From an uncultured Clostridium sp. (GTDB lineage Bacteria; Bacillota; Clostridia; Lachnospirales; Lachnospiraceae), in assembly GCA_900551225.1 (NCBI GenBank), contig URUZ01000105.1, positions 1-13,753 of the forward strand: 13,753 bases of DNA. Reading direction: 5' to 3'. Each line of letters begins with the position of its first letter. The first letter of the stretch is position 1. A program made the translations under genes and the position numbers. Below, piece after piece: positions 7,147 to 13,753 of this stretch. A model generated the notes under the pieces. It had not been told where the DNA came from. It searched no databases and saw nothing but the letters and a program-made list of their open reading frames with translations.

Positions 7147-8304
7147 CTACCGGCCTCCGTGGGACGGCCCCTTTATGCGCTCCAGGTGATTGGACCGCAT
7201 GGCCATGACCTCCACCTTATCGCCGAACAACTCCTCAATATTCCTGGCTATCTCATCCGTATACCCCGGCGCGGTGATCACAATGGCCTCCACGGGATGC
7301 TCGAAGAAATATTCCGGCGCCACAATGGGCAGATGGGAGGCGGGCGCGAACCTGCCCTGTTTAAAGGGGGCTGAATCGATGATGTACTCTGCCCTCTTTC
7401 CCAACTTGGTGGTTGCCGCCAGGGTAAAGCCCTGGTGGCCTGCACCCCAGATCGCCGTCTTTTTCTTCCAGGCGGACAGGTATTTTAAATAGGTGTCCAT
7501 CTCCCTGCGAAGCTCCACATAACCGTCCAGCAGATTGCCAGCCTCCATCTGGGGGCGTTTCTTCACCACCATGGATAAGGTATCCCGGTTCAGCATTTCA
7601 CATTCCAGCACCTGGAAGCCGTTGCGCTCCAACAGCGATGCCAGGGTATCAAATGTATAGTAGGCGATGTGATCCCGGATCAGCTCATAGTAACCGTTGT
7701 GGTCCATAATATACTCAAAGCTGGGCACTGTAATTAAGCCCATGCCGTCATCGTCCAGATTGCGGTAAATGGCCTGCAGCATGGTACCCGGGTCCGGCTG
7801 GTGTTCCAGATAGTTAAAAGACAGGAACACATCATAGAGACCGCCCTCAAACTCCGTGTCCTCGGTCTCCGTAAATCCCTGCTCCACCGACAGCCCCTGA
7901 TTCCTGGCCAGCTCCACCAGCCTGGGGTCGTGCTCCAGACCGTGGGCCTCCACCGGGAACTCTGTCAGGACTTTCAGGAATTCGCCCTGTCCGCAGCCCA
8001 CCTCAATGAAGCGTTTCCCCTGCAGATTGTAGGTTTCAATCAGATGCTTGTATTGGTAGCGGCGCAGCTCCACCATGGTGGTGGAGAATCCGCCGGCCCG
8101 GATCACATCGCGGTAATAGTCCACCGGCTCACAGTCGAACTGGACAAGGCCGCAGCCGCTGCACTGGCAGAGATCCAGAGTCAGCCCCTGGTCCTCCCCC
8201 ACTGTTTCTGCATCCGGTATGTTCTGTGCCGATGCCGGCATGTTATCTAATGTAAGCAGCGGCGTCTCCCATAGGGTCGCGCCGCAGGCGATGCATCGTT
8301 TCAT
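7147..8304 (-). CDS. Sugar C-methyltransferase-like SAM enzyme with N-terminal zinc ribbon
   Basis: The 385 residues show the three-part architecture of the TylC3/NovU/TcaB9 sugar C-methyltransferases. A zinc ribbon comes first, with C4-x2-C7 and C48-x2-C51. The class I SAM-binding core follows, with motif I FIEVGCGQGEFL (99-110), an acidic motif II near LEHDP (123-127) and NYLEHQPDP (164-172). RDHIAYYTFDTL (210-221) contains a histidine placed like the family's proposed catalytic base. The C-terminal domain is Rossmann-like, with AIWGAGHQG (284-292) and IIDSAPFKQG (308-317). Characterised relatives methylate C3 of TDP-4-keto-6-deoxy sugars; here the substrate is unknown but presumably a 4-keto nucleotide sugar. 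AAAGGAG lies ten bases before the ATG, inside the upstream SDR gene, and the ATG overlaps that gene's TGA. Family assignment is strong; C- rather than O-methylation is inferred from architecture. Confidence 0.9.
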   Translation of the reverse strand: MKRCIACGATLWETPLLTLDNMPASAQNIPDAETVGEDQGLTLDLCQCSGCGLVQFDCEPVDYYRDVIRAGGFSTTMVELRRYQYKHLIETYNLQGKRFIEVGCGQGEFLKVLTEFPVEAHGLEHDPRLVELARNQGLSVEQGFTETEDTEFEGGLYDVFLSFNYLEHQPDPGTMLQAIYRNLDDDGMGLITVPSFEYIMDHNGYYELIRDHIAYYTFDTLASLLERNGFQVLECEMLNRDTLSMVVKKRPQMEAGNLLDGYVELRREMDTYLKYLSAWKKKTAIWGAGHQGFTLAATTKLGKRAEYIIDSAPFKQGRFAPASHLPIVAPEYFFEHPVEAIVITAPGYTDEIARNIEELFGDKVEVMAMRSNHLERIKGPSHGGR

Positions 8305-9239
8305 GACATTCTCTCTCCTTTGATCCCTCGGTGACCAGCAGCGATCATGCTGTTGATTCCTGTATTAAAATCCACCCGGCTTTCCCACCCGGTCCCCGCC
8401 TTCAGTCTGGCGATGTCCGGGCGCAGGGACACCACGCCTCCCGCGTTGGGCGGACGTTCCCCGTAGGAATAAGTGCCTCCCCCGCCGCACAGGCGGTGGA
8501 TCTCTTCTATATATGATTTAAGGGGCCTGGTATCCTCCCCCGCCACATTATACACGCCGGGGGACGCCTTGCCAAGCAAAAGTTGCGCCAAAGCCATGGC
8601 TGCATCCGTGACGTACAGGTAATTCCACTGCTGGGTACAAGCCCCCAGTTCAATATGCCCCCCGCCAAGGAACGCGTCCAGGCAGGTCTCCACCAGGGAC
8701 CAGGGATGGTCCCCCGGACCGTAGACGCTGAAGATCCTGGTATGGATATAGCCGATTCCCAGCTTCCCAGCCAATTCCGCCGCTCTCATGCACACCTGCA
8801 GCTTGTCCTTGCCGTACTCTGACACCGGATGGCACTCCATATCTTCCCTCATCACATCCCGGCAGATTCCGTACTCCGCCTGGGAGCCGCTGAAGAGGAA
8901 ACGCCCGCAGCCCACCGCAGCGGCAGTCTCCAGAGAATCCAAGGCATAGCCGATATTCCTGTGCTGGACCTGGGAATCCTGGCGATTGGCGCTACCCGCG
9001 CCCTCCCAGCCCAGATGCAGCCAGCCGTCCGCCCCATCCTTCAGGCCCGGATGGCCCTTTAATGAAGAAATGTCCGCCAGGGTGCAGTCCAGTATCTCCA
9101 CACCCCGGCGTCCCTCAAGAGCGGCCCGCCCCGGCGAACCGGGACGCACCGCGGCCAATACCTGGTGGCCTTCCTCAGTCAGTATATCCAGCGCCGCCCG
9201 GCCGATAAAACTGGTGGCTCCTGTCAAAACAATGCGCAT
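8301..9239 (-). CDS. NAD(P)-dependent SDR epimerase/dehydratase, paralog 1
   Basis: This extended SDR of 312 residues has the cofactor motif TGATSFIG (6-13), the catalytic pair Y142xxxK146 in EYGKDK and serines in FSGSQAEYG (116-124). It shares FSVYGxGDHPWS and VAGEDTRPLKSYIEEIH with the SDR two genes downstream. Even a 17-base DNA run (8698-8714 and 6539-6555) is identical between them, as expected of a duplication. Its ribosome site AAGGAG lies inside the last codons of the ThDP gene (Lys-Glu-stop), 11 bases before the ATG, with only eight bases between the genes, so translation is coupled. In yersiniose synthesis an SDR (YerF) reduces the two-carbon branch added by a ThDP enzyme; adjacency to the ThDP gene makes this the better YerF-like candidate of the two. 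That role is inference; the SDR family is certain. Confidence 0.9.
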   Translation of the reverse strand: MRIVLTGATSFIGRAALDILTEEGHQVLAAVRPGSPGRAALEGRRGVEILDCTLADISSLKGHPGLKDGADGWLHLGWEGAGSANRQDSQVQHRNIGYALDSLETAAAVGCGRFLFSGSQAEYGICRDVMREDMECHPVSEYGKDKLQVCMRAAELAGKLGIGYIHTRIFSVYGPGDHPWSLVETCLDAFLGGGHIELGACTQQWNYLYVTDAAMALAQLLLGKASPGVYNVAGEDTRPLKSYIEEIHRLCGGGGTYSYGERPPNAGGVVSLRPDIARLKAGTGWESRVDFNTGINSMIAAGHRGIKGERMS

Positions 9240-9247
9240 ATTACTGT

Positions 9248-11227
9248 TTACTCCTTAATTCTCGGGATAATCATATTGGCGTCCATCTCCTCGTCCGGCA
9301 GGAAGGGGGACAGATCTTCCAGGGGCGGGGACACCATGGTGCCGTCCGGCAGCCGTTTAGCTGAGGACTTGGGCTCGAAATTCTGGTCAAAGCTCACAAA
9401 CGCCTCGCAGATCACCGGACCGTCCATGGCCAGGGTCTGCTCCACCGCCTCCGCCAGCTGGCTGTTGTGGTGAACCGCCACATAGGGGTAACCGTATGCC
9501 GAGGCCAGCTTCTCCATGGACGGGAAGCTTAAGTCTCCGCTGTCCTCGCCGATGCCCACCAGCGGCTCCCCGAAGAAATTCTTCTGGGTCTGGCGGATGG
9601 AATGGTAGCCGCCGTTGTTGATCAAAAAGATCTTGATATTCATCTCATGGTGGATGATGGTCTGCAGCTCCTGCAGATTCATCTGGATACTTCCGTCCCC
9701 TGTGAGAAGGATCAGATCCCTGCCTGTGACCCGTTCTCCCTGGCGGAAGCACTGCTGGTCCCTGGAAGCCGTCCAGGCTCCGATGGCCGCCGGCAGATCA
9801 TAGCCCATGGCCGCAATGGCTGAGTTGGTGATAAACCGCTGCCCCTTTTTGATCACCCAGGCATGGCCGCCCACCACACAGGCGGAGCCGTTGCCCACCA
9901 CAGTGACCTGGTCCTCCTCCAGCCGGTCGCTGACCTCCTTGATCATGGCGTATACATTGACCGGCTCCTCATCGCTGTGGGCAAAATGCTTCGGCAGCAC
10001 CACTGGGTATTTCTCCTTCCACATCCGGCAGGTCTCACTCCAGTTCATGCCCGGGAGGCCTTCCCCGCCGTCAAAGAGCTGCACAGCCCCCTCCTGTTCC
10101 AGGATCTCATCCAGCACCAGGTCCATCTGCTCCAGCAGATCTTTGGCATCGGCGTGAACCTTCATATCACTGTGCACAGAGGGCTTTTTAAGCTCCTCCT
10201 CATCAATATCATTGACAATCACATAGGCCGCCCTGGCCCATGTCTTATGATTATACCCAACCTGGCGGATACTCAGGCGGCTTCCTATGGACAGCACCAG
10301 ATCGCTGTTCTGAATGGCGAAATTGCCGGGGCGGTCCCCCATGTTACCTGCGCGTCCCACATACAGGGGATCGTCATCGCACATCAGATCCTCGCTGTCC
10401 CAGCCGGTGATCACCGGAATGCCCAGTTTCGCCGCCACCTGCCGGAATACAGGAAATGCGCCGCCGATGCGGATGCCGTTGCCTGCATTGATCACAGGCC
10501 GTCTGGCTGCCCTGATCTTCTGGACAATGGCCCGGGCTGTCTCCTTTGAAACAGAACCGGGAAGCACCTGGCGCTTCTCCCCGCAGCCGGCCCGGTCCGC
10601 TTCTATGCCATGGGCTGCCTCTGCCTCAGGCGAAGCCCAGCCTGTGCCGCCCGCCCCATATGCAGCCGGATCAAAGCCTGCCAGCTCCGAAGTCTCAATG
10701 GCCGCGGACTGCACATTCAAGGGGATGTCCAGCCAGCAGGGGCCGGGCCGTCCGGACTGGGCCAGGTACAGCGCCTTCTCCAGACAGAAACGGATGCGCA
10801 TGGGATCTGTCACCATCTCATTATATTTGGTCATGCAGTCAATGGATTTGCAGATATCGAATTCCTGATCGCCCATGGCGCGGATACCCACACCGGACCA
10901 GCGGGCCGTGGTGTCATAGCGCACCTGCCCCGACAGCACCAGCATGGGAATGGAGTCCAGCCATCCGCCTACCACGCCGGTGATGGCGTTGGTTCCGCCT
11001 GGCCCTGTGGTCACGCACAGCGCAGCAATCCGGTTGTGGATTCTGGCGTAGGCTTCCGCCGCCATGGCGCTGGCCTGTTCATGATGGTTGTACAGACAGT
11101 GCAGCCCCTCCTCATGTCCCAGGGCGTCATTCAGGTGCATAGCTCCTCCGCCGGTCACTGTAAATACCTGCCGGATTCCTTCCTCCACAAGCCTTGCGGC
11201 GATGTAATCGGACAATCTTTTCTTCAT
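9248..11227 (-). CDS. ThDP-dependent enzyme of the acetolactate synthase family, possible branched-sugar (YerE-like) synthase
   Basis: This is the first gene of the operon. Residue numbers here count from the outer ATG at 11233; I place the true start at the third codon (ATG at 11227), because AGGAG at 11241-11237 is 9 bases from it but only 3 from the outer ATG. This gives 659 residues. Seen are the cofactor-activating glutamate in NHHEQASA (E52), CVTTGPGGTNAITG (73-86), a central flavin/nucleotide-type domain around 228-375, and the ThDP-Mg motif TGDGS (511-515) ending in NN (539-540). Ordinary acetolactate synthases have about 560-590 residues. The surplus is mainly a Gly/Ala/Glu-rich linker at about 186-228, a short insert at about 488-504 and a long C-terminus. 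Operon neighbours are sugar-modifying enzymes rather than branched amino-acid genes, so adding a two-carbon unit from pyruvate to a keto-sugar (as YerE does) is plausible. Family certain, reaction inferred. Confidence 0.92.
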   Translation of the reverse strand: MKKRLSDYIAARLVEEGIRQVFTVTGGGAMHLNDALGHEEGLHCLYNHHEQASAMAAEAYARIHNRIAALCVTTGPGGTNAITGVVGGWLDSIPMLVLSGQVRYDTTARWSGVGIRAMGDQEFDICKSIDCMTKYNEMVTDPMRIRFCLEKALYLAQSGRPGPCWLDIPLNVQSAAIETSELAGFDPAAYGAGGTGWASPEAEAAHGIEADRAGCGEKRQVLPGSVSKETARAIVQKIRAARRPVINAGNGIRIGGAFPVFRQVAAKLGIPVITGWDSEDLMCDDDPLYVGRAGNMGDRPGNFAIQNSDLVLSIGSRLSIRQVGYNHKTWARAAYVIVNDIDEEELKKPSVHSDMKVHADAKDLLEQMDLVLDEILEQEGAVQLFDGGEGLPGMNWSETCRMWKEKYPVVLPKHFAHSDEEPVNVYAMIKEVSDRLEEDQVTVVGNGSACVVGGHAWVIKKGQRFITNSAIAAMGYDLPAAIGAWTASRDQQCFRQGERVTGRDLILLTGDGSIQMNLQELQTIIHHEMNIKIFLINNGGYHSIRQTQKNFFGEPLVGIGEDSGDLSFPSMEKLASAYGYPYVAVHHNSQLAEAVEQTLAMDGPVICEAFVSFDQNFEPKSSAKRLPDGTMVSPPLEDLSPFLPDEEMDANMIIPRIKE

Positions 11228-11236
11228 ATACATCTT

Positions 11237-11241
11237 CTCCT
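11237..11241 (-). promoter_or_regulatory. Ribosome binding site that decides the ThDP gene start
   Basis: Read on the minus strand, AGGAG is followed by AAG-ATG-TAT-ATG. The first ATG (11233) is only three bases from the Shine-Dalgarno core, too close for normal initiation. The second (11227) is nine bases away and is followed by AAG AAA, typical of a start in this genome. I therefore prefer 11227. Confidence 0.75.
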
Positions 11242-11304
11242 CTGATAAGCCGTCAATTTTATATAATGAAAGTATCCCTTGTTCACTCAGCCTAAAACCA
11301 CCTC

Positions 11305-11326
11305 ACTAAGTGTTCTTAGTATAGCA
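11305..11326 (-). promoter_or_regulatory. Extended -10 promoter of the sugar operon with overlapping palindrome
   Basis: On the minus strand TGCTATACT (11326-11318) is an extended -10 element (TGn plus TATACT, five of six matches to TATAAT). The -35 region is poor, as extended -10 promoters allow. Transcription would start near 11311, giving a leader of about 80 bases. A perfect inverted repeat ACTAAG-TGTT-CTTAGT (11305-11320) overlaps the -10 end and the predicted start point, a position typical of a repressor operator. A second A/T-rich candidate -10 lies nearer the gene at about 11262-11269. No regulator gene is seen in the window. Confidence 0.5.
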
Positions 11327-11339
11327 TAACTTCTTATAA

Positions 11340-11470
11340 AAGCCTACTGTTTTTCATTGGCCCCGGACTGCGGGCCGCATTTTCAAGGGGTCCCCCATCC
11401 GGGCCGGGCCGGAGACATTTCCGGGAATCCCCCCTATCCCCATCTGCTTCCAGAACTTCCAATAACCATC
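11340..11470. other. GC-rich centre of the divergent intergenic region
   Basis: The gap 11228-11579 separates the leftward operon from the rightward wall-binding gene. Apart from the two promoters, it holds a C/G-rich block with short self-complementary runs: GGCCC/GGGCC at 11359-11363 and 11372-11376, GGGG-T-CCCC around 11387-11395, and CCGGA/TCCGG in the next 50 bases. None is followed by a U run in either direction, so I do not call a terminator. I see no convincing small gene or RNA here. Confidence 0.5.
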
Positions 11471-11495
11471 ACTATTCAACAGCGGTTCTATCCGT

Positions 11496-11501
11496 TATAA
11501 T
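11496..11501 (+). promoter_or_regulatory. Candidate -10 element for the wall-binding-repeat gene
   Basis: A perfect TATAAT lies 78 bases before the start codon. Seventeen bases upstream is TATTCA (11473-11478), only a three-of-six match to the -35 consensus. The predicted transcript start is near 11508, with a leader of about 70 bases. The strong Shine-Dalgarno AAAGGAGA begins at 11561, with its AGGAG core 12 bases from ATG, slightly far but usable. Confidence 0.5.
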
Positions 11502-11579
11502 CATGTTCGTAATGCAACAACGGGTTTTCGGCCACAGACGAAGCAACATTTTACATTTCAAAAGGAGAGACTTTATATT

Positions 11580-12941
11580 ATGAAAAAACACACAAAAGTT
11601 CTGGCTGTATTATCCACTACCGCGCTGATGGCGGCATTTGCGCCCAACCTGTTATCCAATGCACCTGTATCTAATGTCTATGCGGCAGCAGCCGGCTGGA
11701 CTGAGGAAAATGGGGGTTGGGTATACTACGACTCCGATGGTTATTTACTGACCGACACCTGGAAGAAGAACGGTGACGACTGGTATTACCTGGATTCTGA
11801 GGGAATGCGCGCAATCGACACACAGGTAGATGAGTATTACGTAGGAGAAGACGGCAAGCGCGCCACCAACACATGGTACTCCGTAGAAAACGAAGACTAT
11901 GGCAATGATGAAAGCGAGCCGGAATATTACTGGTATTATTACGGAAAAGACGGTAAAGCGGTTACCTCCCGCTGGATTACCATTGAAGGAAGCACATATT
12001 ACTTTAACGAAGACAGCCATATGCAGACAGGTTCCATCACAGTAGACGGCTACAACTACTATATGGGCGAGGACGGCGACGGCAAGATGAAGACAGGATG
12101 GATCATCCTGGAAGACGAGACCGATGATCCGGACGTAACTGAGTCCTGGTTCTACTACGACCGCAGCGGCAAGCGCGTGGAGAATGAAGTAGACAAGAAG
12201 ATCGACGGCGCTTACTACACCTTCGAGGACGGACGTATGCAGACCGGCTGGTACAAGCTGCCTGTAGAGACCGCCGCTGAGGGCGAGACTGCCACAGCCT
12301 CTGAAGCCACTCCCGCAGCCGACAGCGTTGCAGGATATCAGTATTACGACGCAGATGGCAAGCGCGTAACCGGATGGAGATCCATCGAGGGCGTGGAAGG
12401 CATCAGCGATGAGGACGAGACCTACCGCTTCTATTTCAAGAACGGCAAGCCTTACCATGCCTCCAAGGGCCTGGAGCTGTTCTCCATCGACTCCAAGAAG
12501 TATGCATTCAACACCAAGGGTGAAATGCAGACCGGCAAGCAGGTTGTGAACAAGGACGACGGCGAGATCGGCAACTTCTACTTCGGCGACGACGGCGTCA
12601 TGAGAACCGGCAAGCAGGTGATCTATGATGAGAAGACCGATGAGAATCAGAACTGGTACTTCAACACCGACGGTTCCAACAAGGGCCAGGGCTTCCACGG
12701 TATCAAGGACAACGTGCTCTATAACTACGGCCTGCGTCAGGAAGCTGACAAGGATCTGCGCTACGCTCCCGTAGAGCTGAACGGCAAGCAGTACCTGGTA
12801 AATGCCAGCGGCACCGTACAGAAGGCAGGTTCCTCCTCCAAGTCCGCCTCCAAGCCGGAGCTGGGCAATGGCTTTAAGGATTTCAAAGACGAAAACGAGA
12901 AGGTATGGGTTGTAAATACCGAGGGCGTCGTACAGCAGTAA
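11580..12941 (+). CDS. Secreted cell-wall/choline-binding-repeat protein
   Basis: This 453-residue exported protein has a lysine-rich start (MKKHTK), a hydrophobic core (8-24) and a probable signal-peptidase site near VYAAAAG (33-39). Almost everything after it is aromatic-glycine repeats of the CW_binding type, for example GWVYYDSDGYL, DWYYLDSEGM, YYFNEDSHMQTG, SWFYYDRSGKR, YYTFEDGRMQTGW and FYFGDDGVMRTG, often followed by TGW/TGK turns. Such repeats bind choline or other wall polymers. A threonine/alanine/glutamate-rich linker lies near 232-250, and the C-terminus has an SSSKSASKPE spacer before a last degenerate repeat. The protein is strongly acidic, and no catalytic domain or LPXTG anchor is seen. 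A structural or adhesive wall protein, or a scaffold for the nearby polysaccharide, is likely (inference). Codon choice shifts: the first third mixes AAA/AAG and GAA/GAG, while from about 12090 on AAG, GAG, GAC, GGC and TTC dominate. It has its own promoter and terminator. Confidence 0.9.
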   Translation: MKKHTKVLAVLSTTALMAAFAPNLLSNAPVSNVYAAAAGWTEENGGWVYYDSDGYLLTDTWKKNGDDWYYLDSEGMRAIDTQVDEYYVGEDGKRATNTWYSVENEDYGNDESEPEYYWYYYGKDGKAVTSRWITIEGSTYYFNEDSHMQTGSITVDGYNYYMGEDGDGKMKTGWIILEDETDDPDVTESWFYYDRSGKRVENEVDKKIDGAYYTFEDGRMQTGWYKLPVETAAEGETATASEATPAADSVAGYQYYDADGKRVTGWRSIEGVEGISDEDETYRFYFKNGKPYHASKGLELFSIDSKKYAFNTKGEMQTGKQVVNKDDGEIGNFYFGDDGVMRTGKQVIYDEKTDENQNWYFNTDGSNKGQGFHGIKDNVLYNYGLRQEADKDLRYAPVELNGKQYLVNASGTVQKAGSSSKSASKPELGNGFKDFKDENEKVWVVNTEGVVQQ

Positions 12942-13038
12942 TCGCCCCGGCTCCATCCGCCTCACATGCAATTTACCCCTGATAACCATACATCCGTTCA
13001 AACGTTCAGGGCGACCTGACACACAATCAGAGGAAAAG

Positions 13039-13074
13039 ATACGGCAGACTTGCTAAAAGTTCTGCCGTATTTTT
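13039..13074 (+). terminator. Intrinsic terminator of the wall-binding-repeat gene
   Basis: ATACGGCAGA (13039-13048) pairs perfectly with TCTGCCGTAT (13061-13070) around a 12-base loop and is followed directly by TTTT, with a T already ending the stem. It lies about 100 bases after the stop codon. AAAA precedes the stem nearby, so weak activity on the opposite strand is possible. Confidence 0.9.
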
Positions 13075-13121
13075 GTATATATTGCCAAAAAATCGTAGTT
13101 TTCATCTTCTCATGGTATATT

Positions 13122-13149
13122 TTGGCGGTTTTGCCGTTATTAATATTAT
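13122..13149 (+). promoter_or_regulatory. Candidate promoter of the zinc-ribbon protein gene
   Basis: TTGGCG (13122-13127, four of six matches to -35) and TATTAT (13144-13149, five of six matches to -10) are separated by 16 bases, in the A/T-rich stretch after the terminator. Transcription would start near 13157, leaving a leader of about 70 bases. A 7-base inverted repeat GCCAAAA (13084-13090) / TTTTGGC (13120-13126) overlaps the -35 and might be an operator, though it is short. Confidence 0.5.
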
Positions 13150-13225
13150 ATAGGGGGGTTTTGTCTCTCCGATAGACATTTTACATACAGCTTAGGATAC
13201 GGAAACAGAAAGGGAGGTTTTCTAT

Positions 13226-13753
13226 ATGCGCGAACTAGCAGTATTTTACTGCCCGGATTGCGGTCACTACGCTTATTATCAGACATCGAGGCATCCCGCC
13301 TGCCCCAAATGCGGAGACGGCGGCAAAGCCATGTGCATGCTCAAAATGTATTACACAGAGTTTATGAAAATGACCTGCGAGGAACGGGATAATTTTCTGG
13401 CCATGGAGATGCTGAAGCGGAATCCCTCCATTATGGCACGTATCACCGCTCCCCACAAACGGTTTAACAGCCGCGAGACAATCGCAGAGCTTTGCAATGT
13501 GATCATGGATCTGGATGCCGAAAACAAGGTGCTCAGCGATACGGTCAGCTGGATGCACGACACCATATGGGATATGTTGAAAGCCCAGAAGGGGCTGGAC
13601 AAGGAACCCGGCGCCCTGGTGGAACAGGTGATGGCCCAGAAGGCCGCGGACAGCGCCAAGGATTTAAAGATTCCGGATAATGAGAAACCGGAAGCAGAGG
13701 AAACGGCTTCAGCGGAGGCAGCAGCAGCCCACACTCCTGAACTGCCGCATAAG
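13226..13753 (+). CDS. Zinc-ribbon protein of unknown function, 3' end beyond the window
   Basis: The reading frame is open for 176 codons from ATG (13226) to the last base, so the C-terminus is missing. A strong ribosome site GGGAGG (13212-13217) sits eight bases before the start, which is MRELAVFYCP. Two CxxC knuckles (C9-PD-C12 and C26-PK-C29) make a compact N-terminal zinc ribbon. A helical middle part follows (about 45-135), with IAELCNVIMDLDAENKVLSD looking like an amphipathic or coiled-coil segment. After it comes an acidic alanine/glutamate-rich tail (about 150-170) that looks disordered. There is no signal peptide, membrane segment or enzyme motif. I do not recognise the family. Presence of its own promoter after a terminator suggests a separate unit from the wall-binding gene. 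A zinc-stabilised protein- or nucleic-acid-binding adaptor is possible, but that is speculation. Confidence 0.8.
   Translation, partial: MRELAVFYCPDCGHYAYYQTSRHPACPKCGDGGKAMCMLKMYYTEFMKMTCEERDNFLAMEMLKRNPSIMARITAPHKRFNSRETIAELCNVIMDLDAENKVLSDTVSWMHDTIWDMLKAQKGLDKEPGALVEQVMAQKAADSAKDLKIPDNEKPEAEETASAEAAAAHTPELPHK

Noticed and set aside
6539..8714. 17-base identical run in the two SDR genes as a recombination or regulatory repeat
   Set aside because: It encodes the conserved GDHPWS part of both proteins in the same frame and is explained by their common origin.
9248..11227. Branched-chain amino acid acetolactate synthase (ilvB)
   Set aside because: No ilvN, ilvC or leu genes are nearby, the protein is markedly longer, and it heads a sugar-modification operon.
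11745..13022. 425-codon minus-strand frame covering nearly all of the wall-binding-repeat gene
   Set aside because: The valine/leucine-rich product reflects the repeated, biased codons of the real gene on the plus strand. There is no ribosome site, and it would cross no known family.
1..13753. CRISPR arrays, tRNA or rRNA genes, phage or conjugative genes
   Set aside because: I looked for regularly spaced repeats, cloverleaf ends with CCA-type acceptor stems and integrase or relaxase motifs and saw none.

Overview
The first 72 bases are not biological: they are a complete Illumina Nextera P7 adapter, with its index and transposon mosaic end. Genuine sequence starts at about base 73. The rest looks like chromosomal DNA of a low-oxygen gut Firmicute, most likely Lachnospiraceae (Clostridium cluster XIVa). 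That placement is an inference from the AGGAGG-type ribosome sites, the secreted cell-wall-binding-repeat protein, the moderately high GC content and the style of the exopolysaccharide (EPS) genes. No rRNA or other phylogenetic marker is present.

Layout. From 124 to 11227 everything lies on the minus strand and forms the interior of a surface-polysaccharide locus. Reading with transcription (right to left), a seven-gene operon starts near 11311. Its genes are a thiamine-diphosphate (ThDP) enzyme of the acetolactate synthase family, a short-chain dehydrogenase/reductase (SDR), a zinc-ribbon SAM methyltransferase of the sugar C-methyltransferase type, a second paralogous SDR, a membrane GtrB/DPM1-like glycosyltransferase, a double-domain family 2 glycosyltransferase and a single-domain family 2 glycosyltransferase. 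Junctions are tight: three are ATGA stop/start overlaps and two are gaps of 8 and 24 bases. The only looser junction is 72 bases. After the operon, a 446-base gene-free stretch holds stacked inverted repeats, including a 230-base ungapped fold-back. Beyond it comes a polyprenyl-phosphate sugar phosphotransferase, the priming enzyme of EPS synthesis, with its own candidate promoter.

To the right of a divergent intergenic region (11228-11579), the plus strand carries a secreted protein built almost entirely of cell-wall/choline-binding repeats. A clear intrinsic terminator follows it. Next is a small zinc-ribbon protein of unknown function that runs off the window edge.

How the genes may work together (inference). 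The priming transferase loads the first sugar on undecaprenyl phosphate and the two family 2 proteins extend the repeat unit. The GtrB-like enzyme would make a polyprenyl-phosphate sugar for side-branch decoration. The ThDP enzyme, methyltransferase and two SDRs look like a cassette for a rare branched-chain nucleotide sugar, similar in logic to yersiniose synthesis. The enzymes that would make the keto-sugar substrate (nucleotidyltransferase, 4,6-dehydratase, C3-dehydratase), the flippase, the polymerase and the chain-length regulators are not in this window.

The two least explained items are the 230-base fold-back with its adjoining hairpins (1686-1964) and the zinc-ribbon protein at the right edge.
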